Numbered from the stretch's first letter, positions 16,298 to 25,540 are shown. The stretch: 64,000 nt of DNA from JAKRSE01 sp943369295 (GCA_943369295.1 CALRMU020000003.1:620001-684000), one strand, 5' to 3'. Numbers and translations: made by a program. Notes: generated by a model from the letters alone, not told the origin.

Positions 16298-17448
16298 AAA
16301 GAGTCTTCCCCCCCGAATGGCGAACGCAGAACAAAGCTAAGCGCCGCTTCTACGCCAAGTACATGGGCTGGCTTGAAAAAGGAGGCTTCCTGGTGGTGAC
16401 GGCTGTCTTTGTGGGCTTCATCTATGCCTTCAACTACCCTGTCGAAGATACGATCAGGGCCGACGGGGTTCAGCTCAAAGCAGCCTCGATCAAGGTCAAG
16501 TCGGATGCCAGCTACACAGTAGTTTCTCGATCAGTCCAAGATTTTGAGGAAGTCAAATCTGGCCAGGAGATTGGAAAGGTAGTCGCCACTGGCGATCCTG
16601 CTGGTAAACCATTCCCGAACAAAACGATTTACGCTCCGGCTGATGGCGTGGTGAAGGGATTGGCGGTCGGTGAAGAGGTCGAAGCTGGCGAAACCATCAT
16701 CGAGGTGCTGGATTACTCCAAGCTTGAAGCTGAAGCCTCTCTGGAAGGTCAGACTGTCGCCAAGGCAGCCGCCGGACAAAAGGCACGATTCACTTCCCTC
16801 AACATTCCTTCTTCATCCATGACCCTCTTTAGAGGCAGTGCGGCTGGCCAGGACATCATCAGCGGCCAGTTGATCGACGACGAAATTCGGAGCCTGATTC
16901 AGGAATCCCTCAAGGGTCAGAAGCTTGGCGCACGTGACGAAATTGTCATGGAGGCTGGAGAGATCAAGCAGATTCAGATTGACGCGAAGCTTGATTGGAA
17001 AGAAGGCGGAACAGCGAGCGGGATCACACTCGATCCTTCGTCTCGCACGCAGTTCCCCGCCGAGGTGCTAGAAGGTACTCACGAAGTGAATGTCCAGATC
17101 GCCCAGCTGCCTCCTGATCTGCGGAAGAAGGTTGAAGAGCTGCTTCGCAGCAAACTGGCAGGCAAAGCGGTCACCCTTCCTGCCGGCGGAACCAAAACTC
17201 TAGGAGAAATTTCCAGCCTCGGGATTATTGTCCAAATGTCGGCGAGTCAGGCCCAATCCACCTCCAGCTCCATTCCAGCCGCAGTGCTTGGCCATAAGTT
17301 TTCAGCAAAAGTCAGCCTGCCCAATGCTCCAGCTTATCTATCCGAAGCTGTTCGCCGGGCTGACAAAGAAGGCAAGGCCGTCACTGCCCGTGTCGAAGTC
17401 GTGACAGGCACACGGCCCATCGCACTGCTGCTGCTCAGGAGATCCTAA
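16294..17448 (+). CDS. HlyD-like membrane fusion (adaptor) protein
   Basis: 384 residues. A basic N-terminus and one membrane helix (about 25-47) are followed by a split biotinyl/lipoyl-like domain. The halves are visible as IKVKSDASYTVVSR-VKSGQEIGKVV and IYAPADGVVKGLAVGEEVEAGETIIEV. The rest is a beta-rich periplasmic region with two helical stretches (EIRSLIQESLKGQKLG and PDLRKKVEELLRSKLAG). The start is a TTG overlapping the previous stop (TTGA). In periplasmic adaptor families such proteins link an ABC exporter to the outer envelope. No TolC-like gene lies in the window. Confidence 0.75.
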   Translation: MKRVFPPEWRTQNKAKRRFYAKYMGWLEKGGFLVVTAVFVGFIYAFNYPVEDTIRADGVQLKAASIKVKSDASYTVVSRSVQDFEEVKSGQEIGKVVATGDPAGKPFPNKTIYAPADGVVKGLAVGEEVEAGETIIEVLDYSKLEAEASLEGQTVAKAAAGQKARFTSLNIPSSSMTLFRGSAAGQDIISGQLIDDEIRSLIQESLKGQKLGARDEIVMEAGEIKQIQIDAKLDWKEGGTASGITLDPSSRTQFPAEVLEGTHEVNVQIAQLPPDLRKKVEELLRSKLAGKAVTLPAGGTKTLGEISSLGIIVQMSASQAQSTSSSIPAAVLGHKFSAKVSLPNAPAYLSEAVRRADKEGKAVTARVEVVTGTRPIALLLLRRS

Positions 17449-17449
17449 C

Positions 17450-19552
17450 ATGAAGTTGACCGAACCCCATCAGACCAAAGCGATGCCTTTTATTCCCCAA
17501 GCCATCACTTCAGCTTCTGATCCCCTCTATGCTGAACGGGTCTATGCGGGAGTTCTTGGGAAACTTATCGGGGTTTATCTAGGAAGACCAGTTGAAAACT
17601 GGTCATACGAAAGAATCATGGAGGAGATCGGGACGATCACCTACTATGTTCACGAACAAAGGGGCCGTCGTTTAGTCATCACCGATGACGACATCTCTGG
17701 CATGTTTACTTTTCTTCGTGCCCTGGAAGATGCAGGCTCTTCGCCAGACGTAACCTCGGCCCAGATGGGCGAAACTTGGCTCAACTACCTTATTGAGAAA
17801 ACCACCATTCTCTGGTGGGGTGGCATGGGCAACTCGACCGAGCACACCGCCTACCTTCGTCTCAAAAGAGGCATTCAGGCTCCTGAAAGCGGATCAATCG
17901 CCCGCAACGGAATCGTCGTCGCTGAGCAGATTGGTGCTCAGATTTTCATTGATGGCTGGGGGCTTATCTGCCCTGGCGATCCTGCTTCTGCCGCCAGCTT
18001 TGCCGAACGCGCCGCCAGAGTCAGTCACGACGGTGAAGCCATCTACGGAGCTAAAGCCGTTGCTGCTATGGTCGCCCAAGCTTTTGTTGAACCCTCAATC
18101 GAAGGCTTGATCGAAACCGCCCTTAAGCAGATGCCGAAAGAGAGCGTTCTTGCTAAGGTCATCAACGATCTGATAGCCTGGTCCAGCAAAGAAAGCGATT
18201 GGAGAGAGAACAGGGCCAGGCTTGAAGCTGAGTACGGCTACAGCCATTTTCTGGGTCAATGCCCCCTGATCCCCAACCATGGCCTCATCATTCTCAGCCT
18301 TCTGCAGGGCAAAGGAGACTTCGATGAATCCATGACCATCGTCAATACCTCTGGGTGGGATACCGACTGCAACTCAGGCAACGTCGGCACTATCCTCGGA
18401 GTCCGCGGTGGTCTGGATGCTTTCACTGCTAAAGACTGGAGAGGACCGGTCGCAGACCGCCTCTATCTTCCTTCAGCCGACGGAGGCAGGGCTATCACAG
18501 ATGCTGCCTCAGAAGCCCTTTGGGTCGCCAATCTTGGAAGGCGCCTGGCAGGAGAAGAACCCATTGCCCCCAAGGAAGGCGCCAGATTCCACTTCGCTTT
18601 GCCGGGTGCAGTCCAGGGCTGGATGCCAAGCGATTCTTCTCTTGCTTCGGTTCAGCAGGACGCAGAGAAACTGGCCCTCCATATCAAGTGTCTGACCAGT
18701 CAGCCTGCCTCAGCCGGAGCCCCCACTTTCATCTCACCTGAGATCAAGGATCTTGTCTCAGGTTATGTGCTGGTGGCGAACCCCAACCTCTTCCCCACCC
18801 AGGTCGTGCAGACAAGAATCATGGCGGGCGAAAAGCCCGTTTCTGGCCGACTCTTTTTAGAGCATTACAACGAAGAAGACCTGAGCGACCGAATCAATGG
18901 CCCCGAGTGGAGCTTGGAGCCAGGAGAATCGAAGGTCATCGAATGGAAAATTCCCGTTACCGACGGCTATCCCATCCATCGCATCGCTCTGGAGCTTGAT
19001 TCGGGCGAAGTCTGGCTGGATTGGATGACTTGGCAGGGAGTTCCTGAAACCGAATTCCCGATTCGGCCAGGCAAAATGGCTGCCCGAGGCTGGGCTAAGT
19101 CAGTAGACCGTTTCGAGCACGTCCGCGACCGTTACGACTACATCACCCACAACGAAGGGGTTGGCCTGCTGAGTCAAGGCCACAGAGATTGGTGCGACTA
19201 CCGAGTTGAGGCTAGAATCACTCCCAAGATGGCCGTTGCAGGTGGCATTGCCGTTCGAGTTCAAGGTCTGCGCCGCTACCTTGCTTTCGTCTTTGCAGGT
19301 GACAACCAAGTCGCCATTGTCAAGGCGAAGCACGGGGAGAAGCAGCTGGCCCAAACCTCCTTCCCTTGGGAGCCCTTTAAGGATTACGACGTTGAAGTCG
19401 AAGTCAAGGGCAGCGAGATTCGAGCCTGGATCAACGGCAGACTGGTCCTGACCGCCGTCGACCGAGAAGACCCCTTGACTGGTGGAGCCTTCGGCTTTAT
19501 TGTTCAAGACGGCTGCTTGGGAGCAGGAACTCCAAGGATCTCTCCGGTATGA
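17450..19552 (+). CDS. ADP-ribosylglycohydrolase-family protein with C-terminal LamG/DUF1080-like domain
   Basis: 700 residues. Residues about 25-370 form an ADP-ribosyl-glycohydrolase (DraG/ARH) domain. The two metal-binding signatures are TDDDISG (from T78) and GWDTDCNSGNVGTILG (about 302-317). The family removes ADP-ribose from proteins or nucleosides, but many genomic members sit in sugar operons and act on unknown glycosides. The middle is a beta-sandwich-like region. The last 150 residues (DYRVEARITPKMAVAGGIAVRVQGL, WINGRLVL) resemble a LamG/3-keto-disaccharide-hydrolase-like jelly roll. No signal peptide is visible. It starts 1 nt after the adaptor stop and overlaps the next gene (ATGA), inside a continuous eight-gene run. 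Confidence 0.85.
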   Translation: MKLTEPHQTKAMPFIPQAITSASDPLYAERVYAGVLGKLIGVYLGRPVENWSYERIMEEIGTITYYVHEQRGRRLVITDDDISGMFTFLRALEDAGSSPDVTSAQMGETWLNYLIEKTTILWWGGMGNSTEHTAYLRLKRGIQAPESGSIARNGIVVAEQIGAQIFIDGWGLICPGDPASAASFAERAARVSHDGEAIYGAKAVAAMVAQAFVEPSIEGLIETALKQMPKESVLAKVINDLIAWSSKESDWRENRARLEAEYGYSHFLGQCPLIPNHGLIILSLLQGKGDFDESMTIVNTSGWDTDCNSGNVGTILGVRGGLDAFTAKDWRGPVADRLYLPSADGGRAITDAASEALWVANLGRRLAGEEPIAPKEGARFHFALPGAVQGWMPSDSSLASVQQDAEKLALHIKCLTSQPASAGAPTFISPEIKDLVSGYVLVANPNLFPTQVVQTRIMAGEKPVSGRLFLEHYNEEDLSDRINGPEWSLEPGESKVIEWKIPVTDGYPIHRIALELDSGEVWLDWMTWQGVPETEFPIRPGKMAARGWAKSVDRFEHVRDRYDYITHNEGVGLLSQGHRDWCDYRVEARITPKMAVAGGIAVRVQGLRRYLAFVFAGDNQVAIVKAKHGEKQLAQTSFPWEPFKDYDVEVEVKGSEIRAWINGRLVLTAVDREDPLTGGAFGFIVQDGCLGAGTPRISPV

Positions 19553-21324
19553 GCGACCTTGGACGCCCCCTTCCTCAACCCACCGGGCAAGTCGATTGGC
19601 TTGCCTCCCCATTGGGTGATGCCGTCACATCCAGCCTTGAAGCACGACTGAAAGTTCTGATCCAGGATAGAGACAGTGAGCCTCTGGCGATCTTCTCTCC
19701 AGAAGCCAGAGAGACCGCCGCTTCGGGCGACTGGTACGGCGAGCACCTCGGCAAGTGGCTCTGTGCCGCCTGTCTAGCCTGGCAGAGAACGAAAGATCCT
19801 GAGCTTAAAAATTCAATCGTAGAAGCAGTCCTCTGCCTGAGTCAGTGGCAGGAAGAAGATGGCTACCTGGGAACCTACGGCACGGAATCGACAAGCCGGC
19901 TAACGAACGACTTGGCCGGTGAGGTGCGAACCTGGGATGTTTGGATTCACTCTTGGGCGATCCGGGGTCTTCTTGCCGCTCATCGGAGTGGAATTGAAGG
20001 CGAATTAGCTCTGAAAACCCTTAACAGGGCAGGAGATCTTCTTGTCTCTGAGATCAACCGGCGAGGCAAAGACTTTCTCCTGCTCGGAAACCACAAGGGT
20101 TTGAGCGCTGCAATAGCCATCGATGCCCTTGCTGAAATGGGATCATTCACCGGTCGGCAGGACTGCCTGGACGCCGCCACTTCTATCCTCGGATTTCTTG
20201 AAAGTTCTGGAATCGCAATCCTATCTGGTCCGAACTGCAACCTGGATGCCGCCCAGTTGGGCACCGGCAAAGCCTACCAAATCATCTGGGTTCTGCTGGG
20301 GATGGCCAAGCTGGCGAAGGCGAAATCTGACACTAACCTTCTCGAAACCGTCCGTTATTGGTGGCAGAACATCAAGAGTCACCACATGACTCCCTTTGGA
20401 GGACCATGGGGAGGGATTGGAGGCCACTTTGAAGTCTTCAATCAAAAAGGCTTTTTCAGTCCCGAGGGAATGGTCGAAACCTGCTCCACTGCTACGTGGA
20501 TCAGCCTATCTAGAGAGCTTTACGCTCAAACTGGCAGCCCCCTCTATCTGCAAGCCTGCGAGAGAAGTCTCCTCAACGGAATCTTGGGTGCGATTGATGA
20601 AAACGGTCGAGACTGGAGCTACTTCACCTTTCCGAACGGAAGACGCAACAGCACTTATCATTGGGCCTGCTGTCGTTCCAGCGGGGCCCTGGCTCTAGAA
20701 GAAGCCGCCCTTCTCCCCCTCTGGAAGACAGAAACTGGCCTCAGGCTGGCACTCCTGCAGCCGATGAGGGGTAATCACGAATTGGCCTCTTTTGCTCTGC
20801 GCCAAATCTCCATGACCAATTGGGAGATTGAGATTTTGGAAAGCTCATCTCAGGCTTGGACACTGGATATTCTTATCCCAGACTGGGCAGATTCACTCGA
20901 AATCACAGATAACGAAGGGAGATTCCTCGGAGAACGTGATGGGTTCTGCCTTTGCATCCCTGGACAAAAGAAGCAGGGAGATAAGTTTGAACTCCACTTT
21001 TCAGTCAAGCCGAGAGTCAACTGCTTTACCGACACGCGGGATCATCATGGACAGGAAATTGTCCGTACCGATTACGCCTGCCTCACATGGGGGCCCTACG
21101 TATATGCGACCGGTCTAATTGATGGGTACCGAAAGCAGGAGACCTTAAGGATCGCCAAACTCTTTCCACTCAACAGCTTTCTTCAAGAACCTGGCACACA
21201 CTTCCCTACCTTTAAGATGCGGGGCCAGGGCCGCAGCATGATTGAGCTTGAACCCTACTTTCAAGCCGGAGGTCGGCACGACGGGGCCTGGCGAGCCCTC
21301 TGGCTTCAGGTGGCTTGGCAATGA
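19549..21324 (+). CDS. GH127-like glycoside hydrolase (beta-L-arabinofuranosidase fold)
   Basis: 591 residues of the DUF1680/GH127-GH146 group, which act on beta-L-arabinofuranosides using a zinc-bound cysteine nucleophile. The metal triad is visible. E310 and C312 (MVETCSTATW) correspond to the Glu338-x-Cys340 pair of the characterised enzyme HypBA1, and C374-C375 (WACCRSS) correspond to Cys417-Cys418. The N-terminal (alpha/alpha)6 barrel contains GDWYGEHLGKWLCA and YLGTYG. No signal peptide is seen, so it probably acts in the cytoplasm on imported oligosaccharides. It overlaps both neighbours by 4 nt. The exact sugar specificity is not determined by these motifs. Confidence 0.85.
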   Translation: MSDLGRPLPQPTGQVDWLASPLGDAVTSSLEARLKVLIQDRDSEPLAIFSPEARETAASGDWYGEHLGKWLCAACLAWQRTKDPELKNSIVEAVLCLSQWQEEDGYLGTYGTESTSRLTNDLAGEVRTWDVWIHSWAIRGLLAAHRSGIEGELALKTLNRAGDLLVSEINRRGKDFLLLGNHKGLSAAIAIDALAEMGSFTGRQDCLDAATSILGFLESSGIAILSGPNCNLDAAQLGTGKAYQIIWVLLGMAKLAKAKSDTNLLETVRYWWQNIKSHHMTPFGGPWGGIGGHFEVFNQKGFFSPEGMVETCSTATWISLSRELYAQTGSPLYLQACERSLLNGILGAIDENGRDWSYFTFPNGRRNSTYHWACCRSSGALALEEAALLPLWKTETGLRLALLQPMRGNHELASFALRQISMTNWEIEILESSSQAWTLDILIPDWADSLEITDNEGRFLGERDGFCLCIPGQKKQGDKFELHFSVKPRVNCFTDTRDHHGQEIVRTDYACLTWGPYVYATGLIDGYRKQETLRIAKLFPLNSFLQEPGTHFPTFKMRGQGRSMIELEPYFQAGGRHDGAWRALWLQVAWQ

Positions 21325-22472
21325 AGACGACTATCGTTGGTTCAGCCGGAAAGACAGTGCGGTCTGATATCAAGGTAACCGTTACGGATCTAGACTCGGG
21401 CCCTGCCCAAGTCAGCCTCGTCAGCAGTGTCGAATCGATGTACGGCGATGCTATCCGGCGGCAATTTAATTCCGTACTGGAGGAGTTCGGATCGCCTTCT
21501 GTACGCATTGATGCGGAAGATTCAGGTGCGCTTCCTTTCGTCATTCAGGCCCGGCTCGAAGCTGCCCTAGCCCAACACCTCAGCGTTCCTTTATCCACGA
21601 TCAATTCCGTCGCTTCTCAGCATTCAGACAAGAATCGGCTGAGAAGATCGCGGCTCTATGTCCCGGGCGGAACACCAAAACTCCTTCCCAGCATCGGTCT
21701 TTTTGGTGCTGATTCGGTCATTCTAGACCTCGAAGATTCTGTCGCCCCGTCAGAGAAGTTTGCGGCTCTGGCACTGGTTCGTCGAGCCTTGCTGACCATT
21801 GATTTTGGAGGTTCTGAAAAGCTGGTCAGGGTGAATTCTGGCAGCCAGGGTCTGCAAGAGATCGCGGTTCTCTGTCCTGCCGGAGTCGAGGGGTTTGTCC
21901 TCCCAAAAGTGGAATCTCCGAGTGATATTCTTGATGCCGCTAAGGTTCTAGAGTCTCAAGGTTCTCAGGCAGTTCTCCTTCCAATCATCGAAACAGCCAA
22001 GGGCCTGCATTTCTCTTACGAAATCGCTTCCTGCCACCCAAGAGTGGCCGCCATCGCCTTGGGGGTCGAGGATTACCTCTCCGACATTGGTGCCGAACGA
22101 ACTGAGTCTGGCGGTGCCCTTGAGTGGGCTATTTTGAAGCTCGTCAATTCCTGTCGAGCGGCTGGAGTCTCTCCCCTCGGACCAATCTTCGGTCAAGTCG
22201 ATGACGAAGTAGGCATGAAAAACTACGCATCCAGAGTCGCTGCTTTGGGTTGCGACGGAGTCGGCTGCCTTCATCCTCGCCAGGTCGCCCCTGCCCATGC
22301 CGGGCTTTCGCCTTCGCCTGAGGCTCTTGATAAAGCTCGCCGCATTGTCGCAGCATTTGATGAGGCCGTCTCACGTGGAGAAGGTGTTCTGAGCCTAGAC
22401 GGCAAGATGATCGACGCCCCCGTGGCGGCCCAAGCGCGGCTGACACTCAAACGAGCCGGGGTGATGCCGTGA
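21321..22472 (+). CDS. Citrate lyase gamma-beta fusion (CitD-CitE)
   Basis: 383 residues combining two citrate lyase subunits in one chain. Residues 1 to about 90 match the acyl-carrier gamma subunit CitD (SAGKTVRSDIKVTV, SSVESMYGDAIRRQF, GALPFVIQARLEAAL). From about residue 108 the CitE-type HpcH/HpaI aldolase-fold domain begins (RRSRLYVPGGTPKLL, DSVILDLEDSV, GFVLPKVES, IETAKGL, ALGVEDYLSDIGAER). In Klebsiella CitD the prosthetic group is on Ser14 in GTLESSD. Here the aligned residues are R14-S15-D16, so the attachment serine may have shifted or been lost. The ATG at 21321 overlaps the GH127 stop. CitF follows with GTGA overlap. Confidence 0.88.
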   Translation: MKTTIVGSAGKTVRSDIKVTVTDLDSGPAQVSLVSSVESMYGDAIRRQFNSVLEEFGSPSVRIDAEDSGALPFVIQARLEAALAQHLSVPLSTINSVASQHSDKNRLRRSRLYVPGGTPKLLPSIGLFGADSVILDLEDSVAPSEKFAALALVRRALLTIDFGGSEKLVRVNSGSQGLQEIAVLCPAGVEGFVLPKVESPSDILDAAKVLESQGSQAVLLPIIETAKGLHFSYEIASCHPRVAAIALGVEDYLSDIGAERTESGGALEWAILKLVNSCRAAGVSPLGPIFGQVDDEVGMKNYASRVAALGCDGVGCLHPRQVAPAHAGLSPSPEALDKARRIVAAFDEAVSRGEGVLSLDGKMIDAPVAAQARLTLKRAGVMP

Positions 22473-24010
22473 ACAGAAACACAGTTGGCCGGTTAGTGCC
22501 AGCCGAAGCCAATGGCAGACCGCTAAAACCCTATGCCGGTGTCGGAGCAACTCGCCCAGAAGGCAGACAGACGTCTCCACCGATCAAAACCTGCGCCGAC
22601 TTCCCCGCCGACGGAAACAAAACTGTTTCCAGCCTTAAAGAAGCTCTAAGAAACGCAGGCTTGAAAGACGGCATGGTGGTTTCGACCCACCACCATTTCC
22701 GCAACGGAGACTTTGTCGCCGAACAGCTCTTTGCCGCAGCTGCTGAACTCGGTGTAAAGGACCTAGTCTGGTTTCCTTCCGCCGTTTTTCCCTGCCACGA
22801 AAAGCTGATTCCCTACCTTGAATCGGGGGTCATCCACCATATCGAAGGCAGCCTGAATGGACCGGTAGGAGCCTATGCTTCAGCCGGAAAAATGAGGGGT
22901 CTGGCCATGCTGAGGTCACATGGCTGCCGATACCGATCACTGCAGGATGGGGACCTGAAGGTAGATATTGCCGTGGTGGCAGCCCCGGCCTGCGACCACT
23001 TTGGCAACATGACCGGGGCTAGGGGTGCAGCGGCTTGCGGAGTCCTTGGTTTCGCAGCCGCTGACTGTCAGTTCGCCGACCACGTCATCGCCGTCACAGA
23101 TCATCTTGAGCCCTTCCCCTGCGCTCCATGGCAGATTGCCGGCAACCATGTTGACCAGGTCGTCGTCCTCGACCGAATCGGAGATCCCACCCAGATTGTC
23201 AGCGGCACGACCCAGATCACCAAATCTCCCGAAAGGCTGCTGATCGCTCAGCTCGCCGTCAGGCTGGCTGCCCAAACTGGAATCCTCACAGATGGCTGGT
23301 CCTTTCAGGCTGGCGCGGGAGGCACCTCGCTTGCCTTTGCCGCCTACGCCCGCGAGGTCATGAGGGAGAAAAACTACACAGCCAGATTCGCCCGGGGCGG
23401 AAGCTGTCGGGTGCTGGTTGAGATGCTGGAGGAAGGTTTGGTGAGCTGCATTCTGGATGGCCAAACTTTCGATCCGGACGGAGTCCGATCGGTGCGCGAC
23501 AACCCTCGCCACATCATGACGAGCCCCTTCACCAGCTACAGCTATCACGGAAAGGGCAATTTTGCCACAATGGTGGACTGTGCAATTTTGGGGGCGACCG
23601 AGGTTGACCTTGACTTCAATGCCAATGTTGTGAGCCACAGCGACGGCCGCATGATGCACGGAATCGGGGGCTGGCAGGACGCCCTTTTTGCCAAGACAAC
23701 CATCCTCGCAGTCCCAACTTTCCGCAATAGAGTCCCCATCATCCGCGACTCCCTCACCACTTTCTGCGGTCCGGGTTCGCTGATTGATGTCGTGGTCACG
23801 GAGCGAGGCATTGCCATTAATCCTCTTCGCGAAGATTTGCTGGCGGCGGTCGCTGGGTCCAATCTCCCCATCAAGACTCTGCCCGAACTCAAGGCCACGG
23901 CTGAATCCCTTTGCGGTGGCCCACCTCAGCCTCCCGCCCTCGATGGCCCTCCCGTCGGAGTCGTCACTTGGGTCGATGGAACCGCCCTCGACACCCTTTA
24001 CCAATCCTAA
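22469..24010 (+). CDS. citF: Citrate lyase alpha subunit (CitF-like)
   Basis: 513 residues of the CitF family, the citrate:acetyl-ACP transferase component of citrate lyase, which exchanges the acetyl thioester on the gamma subunit for citryl. GVGATRPEGRQ, STHHHFRNGD, EGSLNGPVG, HGCRYR, GAGGTSLAFA and GAGG-like CoA-transferase loops are visible along the chain. Together with the upstream CitD-CitE fusion it completes a CitDEF set. The accessory genes citC, citX and citG are not in the window, nor is a citrate transporter or oxaloacetate decarboxylase. Its place behind glycosidase genes is unusual; a related 3-hydroxyacyl substrate is possible. Confidence 0.9.
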   Translation: MNRNTVGRLVPAEANGRPLKPYAGVGATRPEGRQTSPPIKTCADFPADGNKTVSSLKEALRNAGLKDGMVVSTHHHFRNGDFVAEQLFAAAAELGVKDLVWFPSAVFPCHEKLIPYLESGVIHHIEGSLNGPVGAYASAGKMRGLAMLRSHGCRYRSLQDGDLKVDIAVVAAPACDHFGNMTGARGAAACGVLGFAAADCQFADHVIAVTDHLEPFPCAPWQIAGNHVDQVVVLDRIGDPTQIVSGTTQITKSPERLLIAQLAVRLAAQTGILTDGWSFQAGAGGTSLAFAAYAREVMREKNYTARFARGGSCRVLVEMLEEGLVSCILDGQTFDPDGVRSVRDNPRHIMTSPFTSYSYHGKGNFATMVDCAILGATEVDLDFNANVVSHSDGRMMHGIGGWQDALFAKTTILAVPTFRNRVPIIRDSLTTFCGPGSLIDVVVTERGIAINPLREDLLAAVAGSNLPIKTLPELKATAESLCGGPPQPPALDGPPVGVVTWVDGTALDTLYQS

Positions 24011-24018
24011 TTCAGCTT

Positions 24019-25158
24019 ATGCTTGCTTCCCTCGCCCTTGTTTCCCTCATGTCCAGCGACTTCGATAAAGATCGTCTTGCTCTTGTCTCAGCCCGCATGA
24101 AGCAGTTCGTTGCAGAAAAAGAAGTGGCCGGTGTCGTGGCGATGGTGCGGCAGAAAGGCAAACCGGTTCTGACTATTGTCGAGGGCATGGCCGACCTTGA
24201 AAAGGGAGTGCCCATGAAGAAAGACACAGTCTTTCAGGTCATGTCAATGACCAAGCCGGTGACAGCTATCGCCGCCGTTATCTGCGCCGAACGGGGACTG
24301 TTGAACCTGGACGACAATGTTGATAGGTGGCTGCCGAACCTAGCCAAGCAGAAGGTCCAGACTCCGGAAGGACCCAAAGAAAGACGACGAGCCATTACTC
24401 TTCGCCACCTTCTCACCCACACTTCTGGCCTCACAGGCAACGATCCGGGGGGATTGGATGACGACCAGAAGCGACTGCTGACCTTGGCTGAATATTGCTC
24501 CAAGTTTGGCGACGACCTTCTTCAGAGCGAACCAGGCGAGAGAATCAGCTACAGCGGCCCAGGAATCGCAGCCGCTGGCCGGATCGTCGAACTGGCCACT
24601 GGCAAAAAGCTGGAAGATTTTATAGCTCAAGAGATTTTTGCTCCTCTTGGAATGAAGGACACGACCTTCTTTGCCCCAGCTTCTATGCACCCCAGAATCG
24701 CTTTGATGTACGAGGCAAGGAATGGCCGGTTCGAGAAGTTTGATTCGAACCCTTACCGACCAGGTGCCCGCTACGCCAACCCCGCCGGAGGCCTCTATTC
24801 AACCGCCGACGACATGGCGAACCTAATGGATTGCCTTCTTGCGGGGGGAGTCTGGAAGGGCAAGAGGCTTCTTTCTCCTGCCGGAATCACCTCCCTCACC
24901 ACTCTGCAGTCGGGGACATTGAACATGGATGGATCAGAGGCTCAGGGCTACGCTCTTGGCTTCACCGTGGTGCGTTCTTCGGCAGGGGCATCTCACTTCA
25001 AGCCAATCGGCAGCTTCGGTCACACAGGGGCCTTCGGGACTGAGTTCTGGGGCGATCCTAAGTCGAAGATGTCTGTTGTTTACATGGCTCACACCTGGAA
25101 CGACAGGGTGAGAAAGTCCTTCAACACGATGGTCAACTCGGCCATGACGAAGAGATAG
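24019..25158 (+). CDS. Beta-lactamase-family serine hydrolase
   Basis: 379 residues from the ATG at 24019, 8 nt after the citF stop; a longer frame overlaps citF. Class C beta-lactamase/esterase fold. The catalytic S-x-x-K is S76-M-T-K79 (VFQVMSMTKPVTA), the tyrosine motif is ISYSGPG, and the C-terminal FGHTGAFG replaces the KTG box, as in esterase EstB-like and D-aminopeptidase-like proteins. A short hydrophobic N-terminus (MLASLALVSLMSS) could be a signal peptide, but it lacks a positive charge. It ends the eight-gene run and is followed by a hairpin and tandem repeats. The substrate is unknown. Confidence 0.85.
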   Translation: MLASLALVSLMSSDFDKDRLALVSARMKQFVAEKEVAGVVAMVRQKGKPVLTIVEGMADLEKGVPMKKDTVFQVMSMTKPVTAIAAVICAERGLLNLDDNVDRWLPNLAKQKVQTPEGPKERRRAITLRHLLTHTSGLTGNDPGGLDDDQKRLLTLAEYCSKFGDDLLQSEPGERISYSGPGIAAAGRIVELATGKKLEDFIAQEIFAPLGMKDTTFFAPASMHPRIALMYEARNGRFEKFDSNPYRPGARYANPAGGLYSTADDMANLMDCLLAGGVWKGKRLLSPAGITSLTTLQSGTLNMDGSEAQGYALGFTVVRSSAGASHFKPIGSFGHTGAFGTEFWGDPKSKMSVVYMAHTWNDRVRKSFNTMVNSAMTKR

Positions 25159-25191
25159 GATCTTCTTTTCTTGAGACACTTTTGAGGGTAG

Positions 25192-25208
25192 CGTGGGTGA
25201 AACCCACG
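25192..25208 (+). terminator. Hairpin after the serine hydrolase gene
   Basis: CGTGGGT GAA ACCCACG is a perfect 7-bp stem with a 3-nt loop, 33 nt after the stop. It has no T-tract. It may end the long operon that begins at 12546. Confidence 0.45.
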
Positions 25209-25246
25209 AATTGATAGCTTTTCATCCAAGCTCTAGAGGGTGCCTC

Positions 25247-25540
25247 AACACTTTGAGTCGTGCCCTTGCTCCCAAGTCATAATCCACTGGTCACGGACCA
25301 GTGGCACCCATCTTCTTAAGTTTTTGACTAGAGTCTTGTTGATTCAGGTTGCCACGACTCCTTGAGTCGTGCGATGTTCCTCCCAAGTCATAATCCACTG
25401 GACACGGACAAGTCGCACCCATCTTCTTAAGCTTTTGGCTAGAGTCTTCTTGAGTCCGGGTGCCTCGACTCCTTGAGTCGTGCGATGTTCCTCCCAACTC
25501 AGAATCCACTGGTCACGGACCAGTGGCACCCGGAGAAAAT
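25247..25540. repeat. Tandem 111-bp repeats with two internal dyads (about 2.5 copies)
   Basis: Three dyads spaced exactly 111 bp apart start at 25284, 25395 and 25506. The first and third read CCACTGGTC ACG GACCAGTGG; the second is degenerate. Between them a second palindrome, CACGACTC CTT GAGTCGTG, occurs near 25358, with a weaker copy near 25471. The stretches CCCATCTTCTTAAG and CTAGAGTCTT recur in each unit. The array fills the gap between two convergent genes. Because 111 is a multiple of three, it creates repetitive open frames on the minus strand, which are not taken as genes. A diverged single copy is at 205-230. Confidence 0.85.

Noticed and set aside
25247..25540. Possible CRISPR array
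   Set aside because: The period is 111 bp, the whole unit is repeated rather than short repeats with unique spacers, and no cas gene is present.
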